Of a DNA stretch of 64,000 nt, positions 7,357 through 17,900 are shown piece by piece. Numbering within the stretch: the first letter of the stretch is position 1; each line of letters starts with the position of its first letter. The stretch is from Algoriphagus sp. Y33 (GTDB lineage: Bacteria > Bacteroidota > Bacteroidia > Cytophagales > Cyclobacteriaceae). The position numbers were made by a program, and so were the translations under genes. The DNA is taken from NCBI RefSeq assembly GCF_014838715.1, contig NZ_CP061947.1:3596001-3660000 (forward strand), written 5' to 3'. The notes below the pieces were generated by a model that was not told where the DNA came from, ran no database searches, and worked only from the letters and a program-made list of their open reading frames with translations.

Positions 7357-7384
7357 AACCGTTTGTAGTCGTTTGTAAACGGTT
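7357..7384. promoter_or_regulatory. dif-like 28-bp tyrosine recombinase core site
   Basis: Arms AACCGTTTGTA and TGTAAACGGTT (11 bp, 9 of 11 positions complementary) flank a 6-base spacer GTCGTT, the geometry of Xer/dif core sites. It starts 50 bp upstream of the integrase ATG. The left arm sits in GAGCTAACCGTTT, which resembles the AAC cores of the cassette sites. It could be the primary attachment site (attI analogue), a dif-type site, or an operator for the integrase gene. Confidence 0.45.
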
Positions 7385-7493
7385 GTTATCGCTTGCCAAA
7401 ATGTATGGCCGATCACTTTTTCCAAATTCCAGGATCCGGAGTAATGGAAAATTGGATGAAACAATTCCCGGTAAATAACCTTAAAAAAGAGCC

Positions 7494-7828
7494 CTAAAGC
7501 TCCCCATAATCCGCAAAGGAATAATACCCTTCTTCAGCTAGAATCAAATGATCCAGTACCGGGATGTCCAGGATCTTACCGGCTTCTTTGATTCTTTGGG
7601 TCAGCCTTTTATCCTGCTCAGACGGCATTAGATTTCCCGATGGGTGATTATGGGCCAGTATTACAGCGCTTGCATTAGCCTTGATTGCTGCTGCATATAC
7701 AAGCTTAACATCCACCACAGTCCCTGCTGTTCCACCCGAGCTGATGGTTACTATTCCCAGTACCCAAATGGCTCTGGATAGTAGCATTACTTTGAAGTCT
7801 TCAACAAACCCAATCCTTTCTTGATACC
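7494..7828 (-). pseudogene. 5'-truncated radC-like gene
   Basis: The DNA is almost identical to the last two thirds of the intact radC-like gene at 18614-19084. It keeps the JAMM motif region (AHNHPSGN, then SEQD) but lost the N-terminal 45 or so residues; homology stops at about 7828, where the reading frame runs into the decayed RHS tip. An ORF can be read from 7847, but its first residues come from the RHS side, so this is a fusion scar and not a functional start. Substitution of ANR by AIW shows independent drift. Confidence 0.8.
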
Positions 7829-8470
7829 ACTCCAAACCAATTTTCAAAATTCCATGTCCATAAATTTCGTGTACACCTAAAGCACGAATATTATTTAAAG
7901 TCTCTTTCTAAGCAGAAACACTAAAATTTACATGAAATTTACCATCTATTTCACCTAAAAAATGAGCATTCCCTTTTTCCGCAGTAGGATATGTTTTTAT
8001 CAACTCTTTATGGGACTTAAGTGTCAAACCTAAATTAACTTTATATTTTTTTTTACCCATTAGGCAATAATACCCCATCTAAAGCCCTATAATATTGCTC
8101 TGGAGTCCAACGTGAATTCAGATATGCCCCGCTAAATGATCCTATTGAGATAGTCGATTTACTTGCGCTTCTCTTCCCATACCCGTCTGACCATAGAAAA
8201 TCCCTATTCGTCCCCACTTGCCCGGTAGCCACTTCATTTTGGTTAGGATCCTCACTGTCGCTATGACTTGCAGTTCCTTGGTGAATAGTAACCGGCGCCA
8301 TCCCATCCGGATCAATAAACCTCATCGGGTTATTAAATGCATAATTGTATGGGAAATGCCGTCTCATCTGCTCTGCCATAGGATCCGCTACAAACCATCT
8401 TCCAATAGCAGGATCATATAGCCTAGCTCCGAAGTCATATAGGTTAACCCCTAGGTGGCCGTTTGCCTCC

Positions 8471-8561
8471 CTCACTGCAAGCTGGCTTCCCGATACGCTG
8501 CGCTATCGGGACAGGCTCTCGCTAAAATGATCCTAAGGGATCATTTTTTAACGCTCAGCCC
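8471..8561. repeat. Palindromic mini-insertion A in the RHS tip
   Basis: About 90 bp absent from the homologous stretch of the intact RHS gene near 10800. It holds two hairpins, CCCGATACGCTGCGCTATCGGG-type (8491-8512) and ATGATCC/GGGATCAT (8526-8543), followed by TTTTTTAACGCTCAGCCCTC. The tail matches insertion at 8881-8964. Confidence 0.65.
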
Positions 8562-8880
8562 TCATTATAAAGATATGGATTCACTCCTGCCCTGCAAGCA
8601 GGCCCCTCGCACCGTCCTCACCATACTGATAGCCAAGACCAGAAAGCTCAACTCCCTAGGGATTCCCGATATCATTCCACTTCGCTTCTTTTATCGGGAC
8701 AGGCTCCATGGGTTTCCTGGACAATCAATTGCCCTGTGCTCATAATACTGAACTGGTCGAACCTGCCTTTGCCGGTAGGCAGGCCAAACATCGTCAGAAC
8801 TCTCATTGACCAAGTAGGTTTCTATATACCCATCCTTAGGTATGGCAATCTTTTTGACCAGTTCTTCATGCTTGTTTCTG

Positions 8881-8964
8881 CCTGCTTGGATAAGACCAGC
8901 CTCCACGCCTCCTGGCTCTTTGCTAAAACAGTCCACTGGACTGTTTCTTTACGCTCAGCCCTCC
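8881..8964. repeat. Palindromic mini-insertion E in the RHS tip
   Basis: About 84 bp not present in the intact RHS gene near 11040. It contains GGCTCTTTGCTAAA, a hairpin ACAGTCC/GGACTGT and TTTACGCTCAGCCCTCC. The frame around the hairpin is shared with the insertion at 8471-8561, while the hairpin stem itself differs. Confidence 0.65.
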
Positions 8965-9185
8965 TGTTCATATAAAGTAGAATCTGCATCGTATAGCGCA
9001 TACCCCATATAAGCCTCCGGTACCGGTTTCTGTCGGAGTTTTGTGATCACCAGTGCTACCACATTGGCAATGGCTATTTTGTTGGGTTCCACCGCATGTA
9101 GGTTTTAATCATATTCGGTGAGTTGTTTAACTTTAATTATTCGAACGCACTCCTGAAAAATAGGGTAAACGAATATCAGTGTAGA

Positions 9186-9935
9186 CTAACAACAGGATGG
9201 GAACTCATTGCCCAAATATCCCAAATTTTCACTTTTTACATCTACGAGGCTTCCATTATCAAACATAAAATGAAATTTAACCAATCCATGATTTTGGTAC
9301 CAGCAATACACTATTCCGTCAGAATCTTCAATAATAAGAGTACTTAAATCTATTATATCAAATCCTAACCCTATTAGAGTCTCTTTTTTATCTATTGGAT
9401 TATTCAAAACAACAACCTCTAAATCAGTTAAATCCTGAATAATTACATAATCATCAAAGTTATTCGGGTTTGAAATAAAATAGCAATACTTATTAACTAT
9501 CGACTTCTCTCCGTCCACATTAAACAACCTTACATATAAATTAAATGAATCCAAATTAATTAATTTTGATAAATAGTTGTTTTTGTCAGTTACTTTTTCG
9601 GAATTGTCCCCAAACAAACTCCAAGGATAAGCTTTAATAAAACTTTCCTGGGAATTCTGACGAAGCACTACGAAATTTGTTTTAGTAGAACTTTTATTAT
9701 CAACAATATTGATCAATTCAGAATCACCCGAAGAGTCCAAAACACTTATTGTATAATCATCATAGATTTCACTTGGTGTAATACCAAGAAATTTATGAAA
9801 AAAATATCCTCTAGTACTGGTTTGAAAAATTCTATACATAGCCGAATTATACCCTCCATTAAAAAACCTAAACAGCATTCCTCCACAGGCCGTGATACAT
9901 ATTGCTAAAACGAGACATTTAACTAGTTTCCCCAT
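9186..9935 (-). CDS. Candidate immunity lipoprotein for the RHS toxin
   Basis: 249 aa, family not recognised. The N-terminus KLVKCLVLAICITACGG looks like a lipoprotein signal with lipobox ITAC, so the mature protein would be anchored to a membrane facing the periplasm. The rest is a long, AT-rich, beta-leaning sequence with repeated short acidic turns (DSSGDSE, DNKSS) and a Cys-Cys C-terminus. It is the last gene of the RHS operon; its start overlaps the end of the toxin gene by 13 bp, the classic place for a toxin's immunity gene. A periplasmic or membrane-surface immunity factor fits a secreted peptidase toxin. This is inference from position and low relatedness to known families. Confidence 0.6.
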   Translation of the reverse strand: MGKLVKCLVLAICITACGGMLFRFFNGGYNSAMYRIFQTSTRGYFFHKFLGITPSEIYDDYTISVLDSSGDSELINIVDNKSSTKTNFVVLRQNSQESFIKAYPWSLFGDNSEKVTDKNNYLSKLINLDSFNLYVRLFNVDGEKSIVNKYCYFISNPNNFDDYVIIQDLTDLEVVVLNNPIDKKETLIGLGFDIIDLSTLIIEDSDGIVYCWYQNHGLVKFHFMFDNGSLVDVKSENLGYLGNEFPSCC

Positions 9936-12900
9936 ATACTTTTCTTAATAACAGATTGCTGACTTGAATTAAACCCTGCCCCTTGTACATACGAACTCCT
10001 ATAATCCATAATGCTATTGGGATCACTTGTATAGCCTTGAGAATCGTGATCAAACTTAAAAAGACCATGGCCTAACTCATGAACGGAAGCATTACTATAT
10101 TTCCAAGTATCAACAACTCTTCCTTTAGGCTGCATACTTAGTTCATTATATATAGTAATCGAATGTGGATCACCTAACCTAGCGTATCCACCTGCGCCAA
10201 AACTATCCCTTGCTAGATTAAAATTCTTAATTGTAATTGTAGCTGTAGGAGATCCCTGCCACCAAGCTTTCAATCTCCCAATTATTGAGTCATCCTGAAT
10301 TTTTAACTTGGAATTAAATCCATTTTCGACAAGAGTATTTTTTAAAGTTTTGTAATAATCTTCCTTATCAAATCCTTGAGGAGTCACCCATCTATTTACA
10401 AAAATAGTCGGATCCCCAAATGAATTATTTTGCACATTTCCTCCTGTAGTTTGATAACTCCCATAAAAAGAAGAACTGGAGACAGTCGAATTTCTGGCAC
10501 TACTCTCCCCGTACCCATCTGACCATAGAAAATCCCTATCCGACCCCACTTGCCCGGTAGCCACTTCATTTTGGTTAGGATCCTCACTGTCGCTGTGATG
10601 TGGAGTCCCCTGAATAAGTTTAACCGGCCGCATGCCGTCTGGATCAATAAAACCCAGAGGATTATTGAAGGCGTAATTGTATGGGGAATGCCTCCGCATC
10701 TGCTCTGCCATAGGATCCAGCACGAACCATCTTCCAATAGCAGGATCGTAGAGTCTGGCTCCGTAGTCATACAGATTCACTCCCAAGTGGCCGTTTGCCT
10801 CTTTTCCGTTGTATAAATACGGATTTATTTTGATTCCACCATACTGGTAACCCAAACCACTGAGTTCCACTCCCCAGGGATCGTAATGCGTCTCCTGGAC
10901 AATCAAAGGGCCGGTACTCATGATGCTGAACTGGTCAAACCAAACATCATCAGAAGTCTCGTTGACCAAGTAGGTTTCTATGTACCCATCCTTAGGTATG
11001 GCGATCTTTTTGACCAGTTCTTCATGCTTGTTTCTGGCTTTTTTAGATAAAATTACTTTTCCCTGCTCATATAGTACAGAATCCGAATCATACAAGGCAT
11101 ATCCCATATAAGCTTCCGGTACCGGTTTCTGTTGCAGTTCGGTGATCACCAGCGCGATCACATTGGCAATGGCGATTTCATTCACTCCCCCAGCACTGAG
11201 ATTCTGTCCATATTCGGTGAGTTGCCGGATCATCTTCTTGTCCATTCCTGTAGGTATGAAGCTGGCTGGAGACAAGCGGATTTTCTTCGGATCCACATAT
11301 TTACCAAATACCCCTAGTTTCACACTATCCCCCCGTTGGACTTCCTGTGACCGGGAAGGCCCAAGGACCCTGTTTCTATCCGCATTGAGCCATGCAGTGG
11401 CGTAGCCACCGGGCGTTTTGTTATGCTCGCCAGCTCCCTGTCTCGATGCGCTGATATTCTCGAAATACTTCTCTTCCTCTTCAGCATTTTCAGGCTCCAT
11501 CGTGGCTATTCTGCCTCCGGATATCGGAGCCCGGATTACCTGCCTCACATTCCCCAGATGGTCTTTGACAAAGAATTCATATAGGAAAGCTGTGTTTTCA
11601 TAGGCAGCTCTCCCCTCTTCGTGTAGGATATAGGATATTGCGTTGTTTTCAAAAACAATTTCACCAAGATAATCAATGGTCTTAACTGTGGTTCCATTTG
11701 TATTGACTTGGCGAAGTTTCACGCCCAACGCATCATACCAATAATCAATTTTCTTATTGGTTCCGGAGAAAGTGATAGTAACCGGAAGGTTAAGATGGTT
11801 GTAGGTAATAGAGGTGATTTCCTTGTCCAGATTCTTGGTCAGGTTACCGTTTACATCGTATTCATAGGCCGCTATACTTCTTTCTTTAAAATCCTGGGAG
11901 GTATGAGTTGTGGAAGGAACGGCATCCGCCACTTGGGTTAATTTGTTTCCATTTAAGTTATAAGTATAGGTAAGCTGGTCTACCCAACCATAACTGGAAG
12001 AGGTAATCTGATTTCTTCTGTTCATGGTCAGAATATTACCATTAAAATCATAGGTCAAATTATTCACCGTGTACCTATCAGTTCCGGTTGAAGCTGTATA
12101 TACTGCCTCAAGCAACCTATCAGCTTTATCATAGGTATAGTTATAATTTACTTTGACGTCATTTTGACCCTTCCAGGAAATCTTAGAAATATTCCCGTTC
12201 CAATTATTTATGGTACCACCAGATTCATAAAACAATTCCTGTGCAAACACCTTTGAGGCGGAATTACTGACCTGAGGATCGTTGATTTTCTTCAGCCAGC
12301 CCCTGATGTTATAGGCAAAATCGGTCACTGCATCCGCTGCGTCTGGATAGCTTTTGGAAGTAAGCTCACCCAGCTGGTTATAGGTATGGGTAGCCAGGGT
12401 TACCGTTGCCCCAGAATTGATTTTATGGGTAATATGGCTCAGCGCTCCTGCAGCATTATAGACATAGCCTTTTGTGATGGTATAGGTACCAGGGGTCGTG
12501 TGCTGGGTAATAGTTGCCAGCGGTTTGTTTTCAAAGTCGTACTGGGTGGACACCCTGACTGTACCTGCCAGGTGGTGGTCAGATATGGTCTGGATAACCC
12601 TTCCCTGAGCGTCGTAATAGACCGCAGTTTCATACCGGGTATTATTTCCCAGGTTTTTTACCAAGGTCCCAGTCAATAATCCGGTGGTCTTGTTACTGCT
12701 GTCATGGTAGCCTGTAGGCTTCGCATAGGTGAGTGTTGATTTTCTGAGCGTGTAATTGTCATAATAATTTACCGTCAGCACATCCCCTTCCCCATTGCCG
12801 TCCGATGCTCTCGGGAAACCTCCGGCATTTGTGGTTCCTGTCTTGCCTGAGGTAGCGTTGATCACGGCATTGTTATTTTCCAATGTATTGACAAGTGCCT

Positions 12901-14494
12901 GCAAGGTGTCCCTGTTTCCTGAATAGGTAACCAAACCCGTCATTATCTCCCTACTCAGGGCATCGTATTTAGTAAACTTCCATTTTCCTTCCGCCGCAAG
13001 TTTTGCATCCCTCCAGGCGACAAGCCGGTCATTGTTGTCATAGACCATTTCCTCGATTCCTTTACCCGGAAGGCGCTTGACCGTCATACGTCCCCTGCTG
13101 TCATAAGAATACATGTAATACATTCCATCGCGCAGACTACTATACGTGGAGTTTGCCCAATCATTGGTGTTATTGCGCAGGGTCTCTACTGCCTGGGGTG
13201 GCATCACCACTCTTAACCTGCCAAACGTGTCATAGACATAATACGTACACATCCATCCCACATGTCCGGAAGACGGTGAGGCTGAGGCTTGCACTTTTTT
13301 CAGGATAAGCCTTCCAAGCTTATCGGTGTATTCGACTACCCGCTGTTCATTTTCATTGATGGAGGTTTTTTCATATAGGCTGCCCAAAGGATATTCTGCA
13401 CTGGTTACAGGAAGTCCACTCCCATTCACCGTCCAGATTCGGATACCCTGTGAAAGGGTGTTGGTTTTTTCGGAAAATTCAAGCTCCCGCGTAGATCCCA
13501 GCTTCCAGGGATTGCCCGGATTCCCGATTTTAAGAACACGGTTGAGCGGGGAGGTTTCATAGGATTTCTCCGCAAAACCATTGGGATCAGCATATTGAGC
13601 TGTATAATAAGAACTATGAAGGGTAGTTGCTGTACTTCTGAAAAGCCCCAGACTGGTGGTATTGTTTGGGAAGGGCAAATAGTCCCTGTATTGTCTCCCC
13701 AGCGCATCATATCCAACGGGAGTGATTATATCCGACCCGTTTACAGAAGCCTGTATGGCCACCTGTTGGCTGGGCCTTCCCAAGCCGTCGTAATAGGAAG
13801 TCTGTTTATAGGAAGCTTTCTGGGAGGAGTTCCTTAAGGCATAATCCCCGGTGAGAGTATCCCTGGCTGAATATTCCCGGGTCCAGTTGAGATTTTCGGC
13901 ATAGCGGTTCACCCTGACAGGCATTTTTGAGCTGATGCAACCTGTAGCAGTATAGCGGTAAGCTATGTAATAGGTTTTGCTTGCAGACAGAGTCGGCGTG
14001 GTATAGCTTTGCGTACTGGCAAGAAGGGTTGTTTGGTTGCTGTCATACCACTGATAGGTAAATCCGGCAGGAGCAGAATTTGCAGTCAGGGTAACTGCAC
14101 TGTTTGCAGTGAGGGTCGCGCCAGGTGCCGAAGGAAGTACCGAAGGACAGGGATCCACTGTGCTTCCTGTTACTGTCACCGTCATGTAATCATAGAAAGT
14201 CCCGCTTATATCTGAATATTCATAATAGATATTAAAAGACCCGCCTGAAGCCCAGATAATAGTATTAGAACTGATTGTAGTACCTGTTCCGGCCGCTGAT
14301 CCAATATCCCAAAAATAGCTGGCTGAACTAAAAGGAGCCACCAGATTTGAACCGCTGTAAAACTGTACGGAATAAGCCGTCTGCTGTCCGGCGGTTGCGG
14401 TGGACGGACCTACTATCTCAACGTGGGTAATAGCCTGGGAAAAGGCCCCAGTTATCACTGCGAAATAAATCAAGAAAACGAAGGATAATTTCAT
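9923..14494 (-). CDS. RHS polymorphic toxin with metzincin-like tip
   Basis: 1523 aa. A signal peptide (LSFVFLIYFAVITGAFSQA) is followed by an Ig/PKD-like region (about 20-195), a DUF6443-type start (NWTREYSARDTL, near 205), and a long array of YD/RHS repeats that forms the shell. The core closes with [15 protein letters not shown] and a DPDGM boundary near residue 1285. The variable tip of about 235 residues ends in VHELGHGLFKFDHD (near 1471) and SIMDYRSS, the zinc helix and Met-turn layout of a metzincin-type peptidase; at the third ligand position Asp or the adjacent His may serve. The tip is more AT-rich than the core. The start codon overlaps the preceding small gene by 4 bases. Export is presumably Sec followed by a Bacteroidota surface or type IX route, which the sequence does not settle. 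Confidence 0.8.
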   Translation of the reverse strand: MKLSFVFLIYFAVITGAFSQAITHVEIVGPSTATAGQQTAYSVQFYSGSNLVAPFSSASYFWDIGSAAGTGTTISSNTIIWASGGSFNIYYEYSDISGTFYDYMTVTVTGSTVDPCPSVLPSAPGATLTANSAVTLTANSAPAGFTYQWYDSNQTTLLASTQSYTTPTLSASKTYYIAYRYTATGCISSKMPVRVNRYAENLNWTREYSARDTLTGDYALRNSSQKASYKQTSYYDGLGRPSQQVAIQASVNGSDIITPVGYDALGRQYRDYLPFPNNTTSLGLFRSTATTLHSSYYTAQYADPNGFAEKSYETSPLNRVLKIGNPGNPWKLGSTRELEFSEKTNTLSQGIRIWTVNGSGLPVTSAEYPLGSLYEKTSINENEQRVVEYTDKLGRLILKKVQASASPSSGHVGWMCTYYVYDTFGRLRVVMPPQAVETLRNNTNDWANSTYSSLRDGMYYMYSYDSRGRMTVKRLPGKGIEEMVYDNNDRLVAWRDAKLAAEGKWKFTKYDALSREIMTGLVTYSGNRDTLQALVNTLENNNAVINATSGKTGTTNAGGFPRASDGNGEGDVLTVNYYDNYTLRKSTLTYAKPTGYHDSSNKTTGLLTGTLVKNLGNNTRYETAVYYDAQGRVIQTISDHHLAGTVRVSTQYDFENKPLATITQHTTPGTYTITKGYVYNAAGALSHITHKINSGATVTLATHTYNQLGELTSKSYPDAADAVTDFAYNIRGWLKKINDPQVSNSASKVFAQELFYESGGTINNWNGNISKISWKGQNDVKVNYNYTYDKADRLLEAVYTASTGTDRYTVNNLTYDFNGNILTMNRRNQITSSSYGWVDQLTYTYNLNGNKLTQVADAVPSTTHTSQDFKERSIAAYEYDVNGNLTKNLDKEITSITYNHLNLPVTITFSGTNKKIDYWYDALGVKLRQVNTNGTTVKTIDYLGEIVFENNAISYILHEEGRAAYENTAFLYEFFVKDHLGNVRQVIRAPISGGRIATMEPENAEEEEKYFENISASRQGAGEHNKTPGGYATAWLNADRNRVLGPSRSQEVQRGDSVKLGVFGKYVDPKKIRLSPASFIPTGMDKKMIRQLTEYGQNLSAGGVNEIAIANVIALVITELQQKPVPEAYMGYALYDSDSVLYEQGKVILSKKARNKHEELVKKIAIPKDGYIETYLVNETSDDVWFDQFSIMSTGPLIVQETHYDPWGVELSGLGYQYGGIKINPYLYNGKEANGHLGVNLYDYGARLYDPAIGRWFVLDPMAEQMRRHSPYNYAFNNPLGFIDPDGMRPVKLIQGTPHHSDSEDPNQNEVATGQVGSDRDFLWSDGYGESSARNSTVSSSSFYGSYQTTGGNVQNNSFGDPTIFVNRWVTPQGFDKEDYYKTLKNTLVENGFNSKLKIQDDSIIGRLKAWWQGSPTATITIKNFNLARDSFGAGGYARLGDPHSITIYNELSMQPKGRVVDTWKYSNASVHELGHGLFKFDHDSQGYTSDPNSIMDYRSSYVQGAGFNSSQQSVIKKSIWGN

Positions 14495-14952
14495 GGCTCG
14501 ACCCTTTTAAGATAAAGACCAGGGGCTTCAGTTTCCTTTGGATTATCCAGAGATAGCTGAAGTCCTCTTTTATCCAAAGTGACTGAATAGGACAACATCC
14601 ATTTATCATCGAGTTGAATTTCCAGAATTCCGTCTTTCCGGATGTTCCATGTACCGTACACCAACTGCGTGTCCCCGTGTGAGTTCCAAGAAGCTTCAAA
14701 CCTTCCACCTTCATGGAATATATATATTCTCGAACTCATACTTTCAAGCTGGCTTTGAAGATGCTCTTCCTTTAAAGAGTTGAGACTGTTCCTGCCTGCC
14801 AGAGCGGATTTCTCCATCTGGAATTCTGAATCCATAAGCCATACCCCCGTCAGAACTGAGACAGCCAAGCTGTCTTGTGATTGGGCTAATCCACCAAACT
14901 GGAACATCCCAAAAATGAGCCCTGTTAAAATCAATGATCGATAAGTCACCAT
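14491..14952 (-). CDS. Small secreted protein of the RHS operon
   Basis: 153 aa, family not recognised. Signal peptide TYRSLILTGLIFGMFQFGGLAQS is present. The mature part has a short helix and then a beta-rich segment (GRFEASWNSHGDTQLVYGTW, SYSVTLDKRGLQLSL) that reads like a small lipocalin-type or heme-binding-like barrel. It lies between the two YD-repeat genes, 3 bp after the first and overlapping the second by 4 bp, so it is made together with them and may help their export or assembly. Confidence 0.6.
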   Translation of the reverse strand: MVTYRSLILTGLIFGMFQFGGLAQSQDSLAVSVLTGVWLMDSEFQMEKSALAGRNSLNSLKEEHLQSQLESMSSRIYIFHEGGRFEASWNSHGDTQLVYGTWNIRKDGILEIQLDDKWMLSYSVTLDKRGLQLSLDNPKETEAPGLYLKRVEP

Positions 14953-14955
14953 ACC

Positions 14956-17900
14956 TTATTTAATAAAATTGTATTCATAGTGCGAAAGGATATGCCCGTC
15001 GTTGTTGAGTATGGTTTCCAGCCTGCCCAATCGGTCATACTTATATACCACCGCATGGTTTTTCGCATCCACCTGGGACCATTGTCCCACCCCTGGAACG
15101 TAGGTATAGGTATTCATTTCTGATCCGGGTGGATGGATCCTGATTTCATCAATAAGGATGTTAGTCCCGGAGATGGAGAGTGATGTACTGGTTACATCAC
15201 GTTCGATAAGCTTCCAGGTAGTACTCAGTGTTTCTGTGGCTCCCATGAACGTCCAGGACTGTGATCCCGTAGGTACTTTGGCCCAGAAACTCAGTTTAAA
15301 TTTATTCGAAGTGGAAGCCCCGGTTACTGTCCGGGTAACCGCGCCTCCAGACAGGCTGTAAGCATTCCTTCCGGTTCTGGCCTCACCCCAGCGGAGCACT
15401 GTTTCTGGACCGCTATAGTTCCATCCGCCTTTTTCATTCGTTTCAAAAGAAGTGTAGGCAATCTGGGAAAATATGGCATTTTTAGCTTCTGCAATAGGAT
15501 AAGCTCCATCGTATGCCCAGATAAAGGAATTTGGCTGGGCATTGGACTTATTGAAAGTAGTGATGTTTCCACGTGTGTCGTAAGTGGAAAATGTCAACCT
15601 TGGTTGATAGCGGGAATCGCGGGTTACCGCAGAAGTCCCAGAAACCGCAAGTGGAGCGAAGGAAGAAAGTGTAATTGGCGCAGCAAGCTCCAGAAAATAC
15701 ATTGCTTCAGGTACATAGTAACTTCCCTGCGTCTTAAAATAGGTTAGTTGGCTACCCACCACTTGGGCACTGGTACCGTTTAGATTCTGGATAAGCGTGT
15801 ATTGTTCTACAGGTTTCAGTATGTTTTTTAAGGTGAGCTGCTTCAGAATATTGGGATATCCTGTATAGGTAGTTGCTGGATTGATCACCTGAAATGGATA
15901 TCGGAAACGGGTCACCACTACTTCAGGATTTGTACTGACCCTTACCTCTTCCTGGGTAAGTTGGAGGTAAGTGGGATCGTAGCTCTTCAGAGTGGTTGTA
16001 GTAAATGCCCCACCTGTATTGATAATTGATTCTGTCCGGGAAGTTTCCACATACAACCCTGTCTGCTGCTCCAGATTTCTGATCTGATAAGTCATAACAT
16101 CCACAGAGGTCCCATTTTCATCAATGCAGGTTGAGTTAAAAGGAGGAGTATAACCTGAATCTATATACTGGATGACAGCCTGGCTTATTTCGGCATTCTG
16201 CCCTTTCAATTTAGTGTATGCAATAACTGTTTGGGAGACATCAGTACCTGCGGCATTTTTAACTGTCTTTTTTGTCAACTTCCCTCTTTCCCAACTACTT
16301 GAATTACGATGGGTTTTATTGGAAAAAGGAACAATCATGAACATATCCGGTATATGTATATTATTGTCAAATTCGTATAGGGTTTTTCCGTTCGTCCCGT
16401 TAATGTTTTCATATTCGCTGACCTTTAAGTAAACCACAGGGCTATCATCATATCCTGCACCTATGGCAGAGTTTGAGTAAAACATCCTGATCCTGTCCCT
16501 GCGGCTGCAATTTGTAACTTCACATCCTGTTCTGGACTGGGACTCAGTGACAAAATAAAACAGGCTCTGGGTGAAATTTTTGGTACCTGTACCCGATTCC
16601 CCTTCACCATACCTGTATTCCTTGGTATATACAACAGAACCAGCCGTATTAGTAATTTTCTTAATGCGCAATCCACCCCCATACTTTGTAACTGTACCGT
16701 CTAGGTATTTGTGGGGCTCATAGAAAAATTCTGTGTATCCTTTTGTCGGATGGGTAATGCGTTTGAGCATCCCTTCTTTTAGGAAAGTAGTGTCACTTTC
16801 ACGGTTAGCACTTCCTATTGTAATATTGGAAAGGGCTGTTGAAGTATTGGGTTGATATTGAATGGTCTGCTGAGGAATGAGACTTGTATTTGTCTTTCCG
16901 TTATAAAAACCAAACCAATCCCTTCTTTTACTATTATTTGCCTGGTCCCAAGAAAAAGAAGTGGTATGATAACTGAATGACTGTTTGTTGATCACTGTAT
17001 TGGCACCGTCCCTCTCTATAAGTTCGTCCAATTTTAGTCGTGATACTCCTGTGAAATAACTTTTGGTAAGCTGGTAGGTTTTTATAAGCGTATACTCTGT
17101 ACCGGTTTTACTATAAATCTCTATTCTATCCAAAGCATTCAATCCGACAAGATCAGACCTCTTTGCGGTGTTGATTATAAATTTAACCTTGCCTGTTTTA
17201 TATTTAATTTCATCAATGCCAAGGCTGTTTGAATGTGAACTTGTATTGACTTCCTGTTGGATATAGGTTCCACTTCTGCAGGGAAGAAGGGACGGGTTTG
17301 TCGTATTACATTGGTCAATAACTGTTATGTTATGCTCTATGTCCACCAGAGATTGGGACCCTAGGGGTTGGTAAGTGATTTCCACCTTATCATCAGAGTT
17401 AGGGGCAAAAATCTCTACCAGATACCAAGCCGTTCTTCCGGCAACAGAACTACCTCCACCCCCGCTAGTAGTTGTGGATTCAGTGTAATTTGAATTGGCT
17501 GAATTTCTTCCAAATCTATACCTGATCCCATTTTCATCTGTGATATCAAAAAAATTAAGACTAGCCCCAGGTACAAGTTTAATGGGGGCCTCCGGGAAAA
17601 GATATGGAGCCTGTCCATTCTGTCTGAGATAAAACTTCCCACTTTTACCCGGGAATGAGTAAGAGAATATATCAGCCTCCCTATCATACCCTGGTTGCAC
17701 GCTGTTCTTTTTATAGAGCCAGTTATTCTTATCAGTTTGCGTGACACCTGTACAATAATTTCCAACCGAATAATTATTTGACGCAGTAAAAAAATATAGA
17801 TCATCACTCATTCTCTGGATTTGACGTGTGATTTGCCCTCCTGCAATCACAGACCATCCAAGCCCTGCCCAACTTGCCTGATCGGTATATTTTATTCCAG

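Larger units (their letters stand above)
7829..9127 (-). pseudogene. Displaced, decayed RHS C-terminal tip
   Basis: Minus-strand reading gives the end of an RHS core that matches the neighbouring toxin gene ([21 protein letters not shown], then FIDPDGM), then a divergent tip. Homology to the complete gene starts at about 9127 and ends at about 8100. The tip continues after a frame change into a region with VHEIYGHG, an HExxGH metallopeptidase-like motif different from the neighbour's, and has an in-frame stop near 7919. Five short palindromic insertions disrupt the core part. This is the usual picture of an orphan tip left by tip replacement; the fusion to radC sequence at 7828 marks a deletion endpoint. 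Confidence 0.75.

Noticed and set aside
8691..8936. Short minus-strand frame with KHEELVKKIAIPKDG
   Set aside because: It is part of the decayed RHS tip and equals a segment of the intact RHS protein near 11000, not a separate gene.
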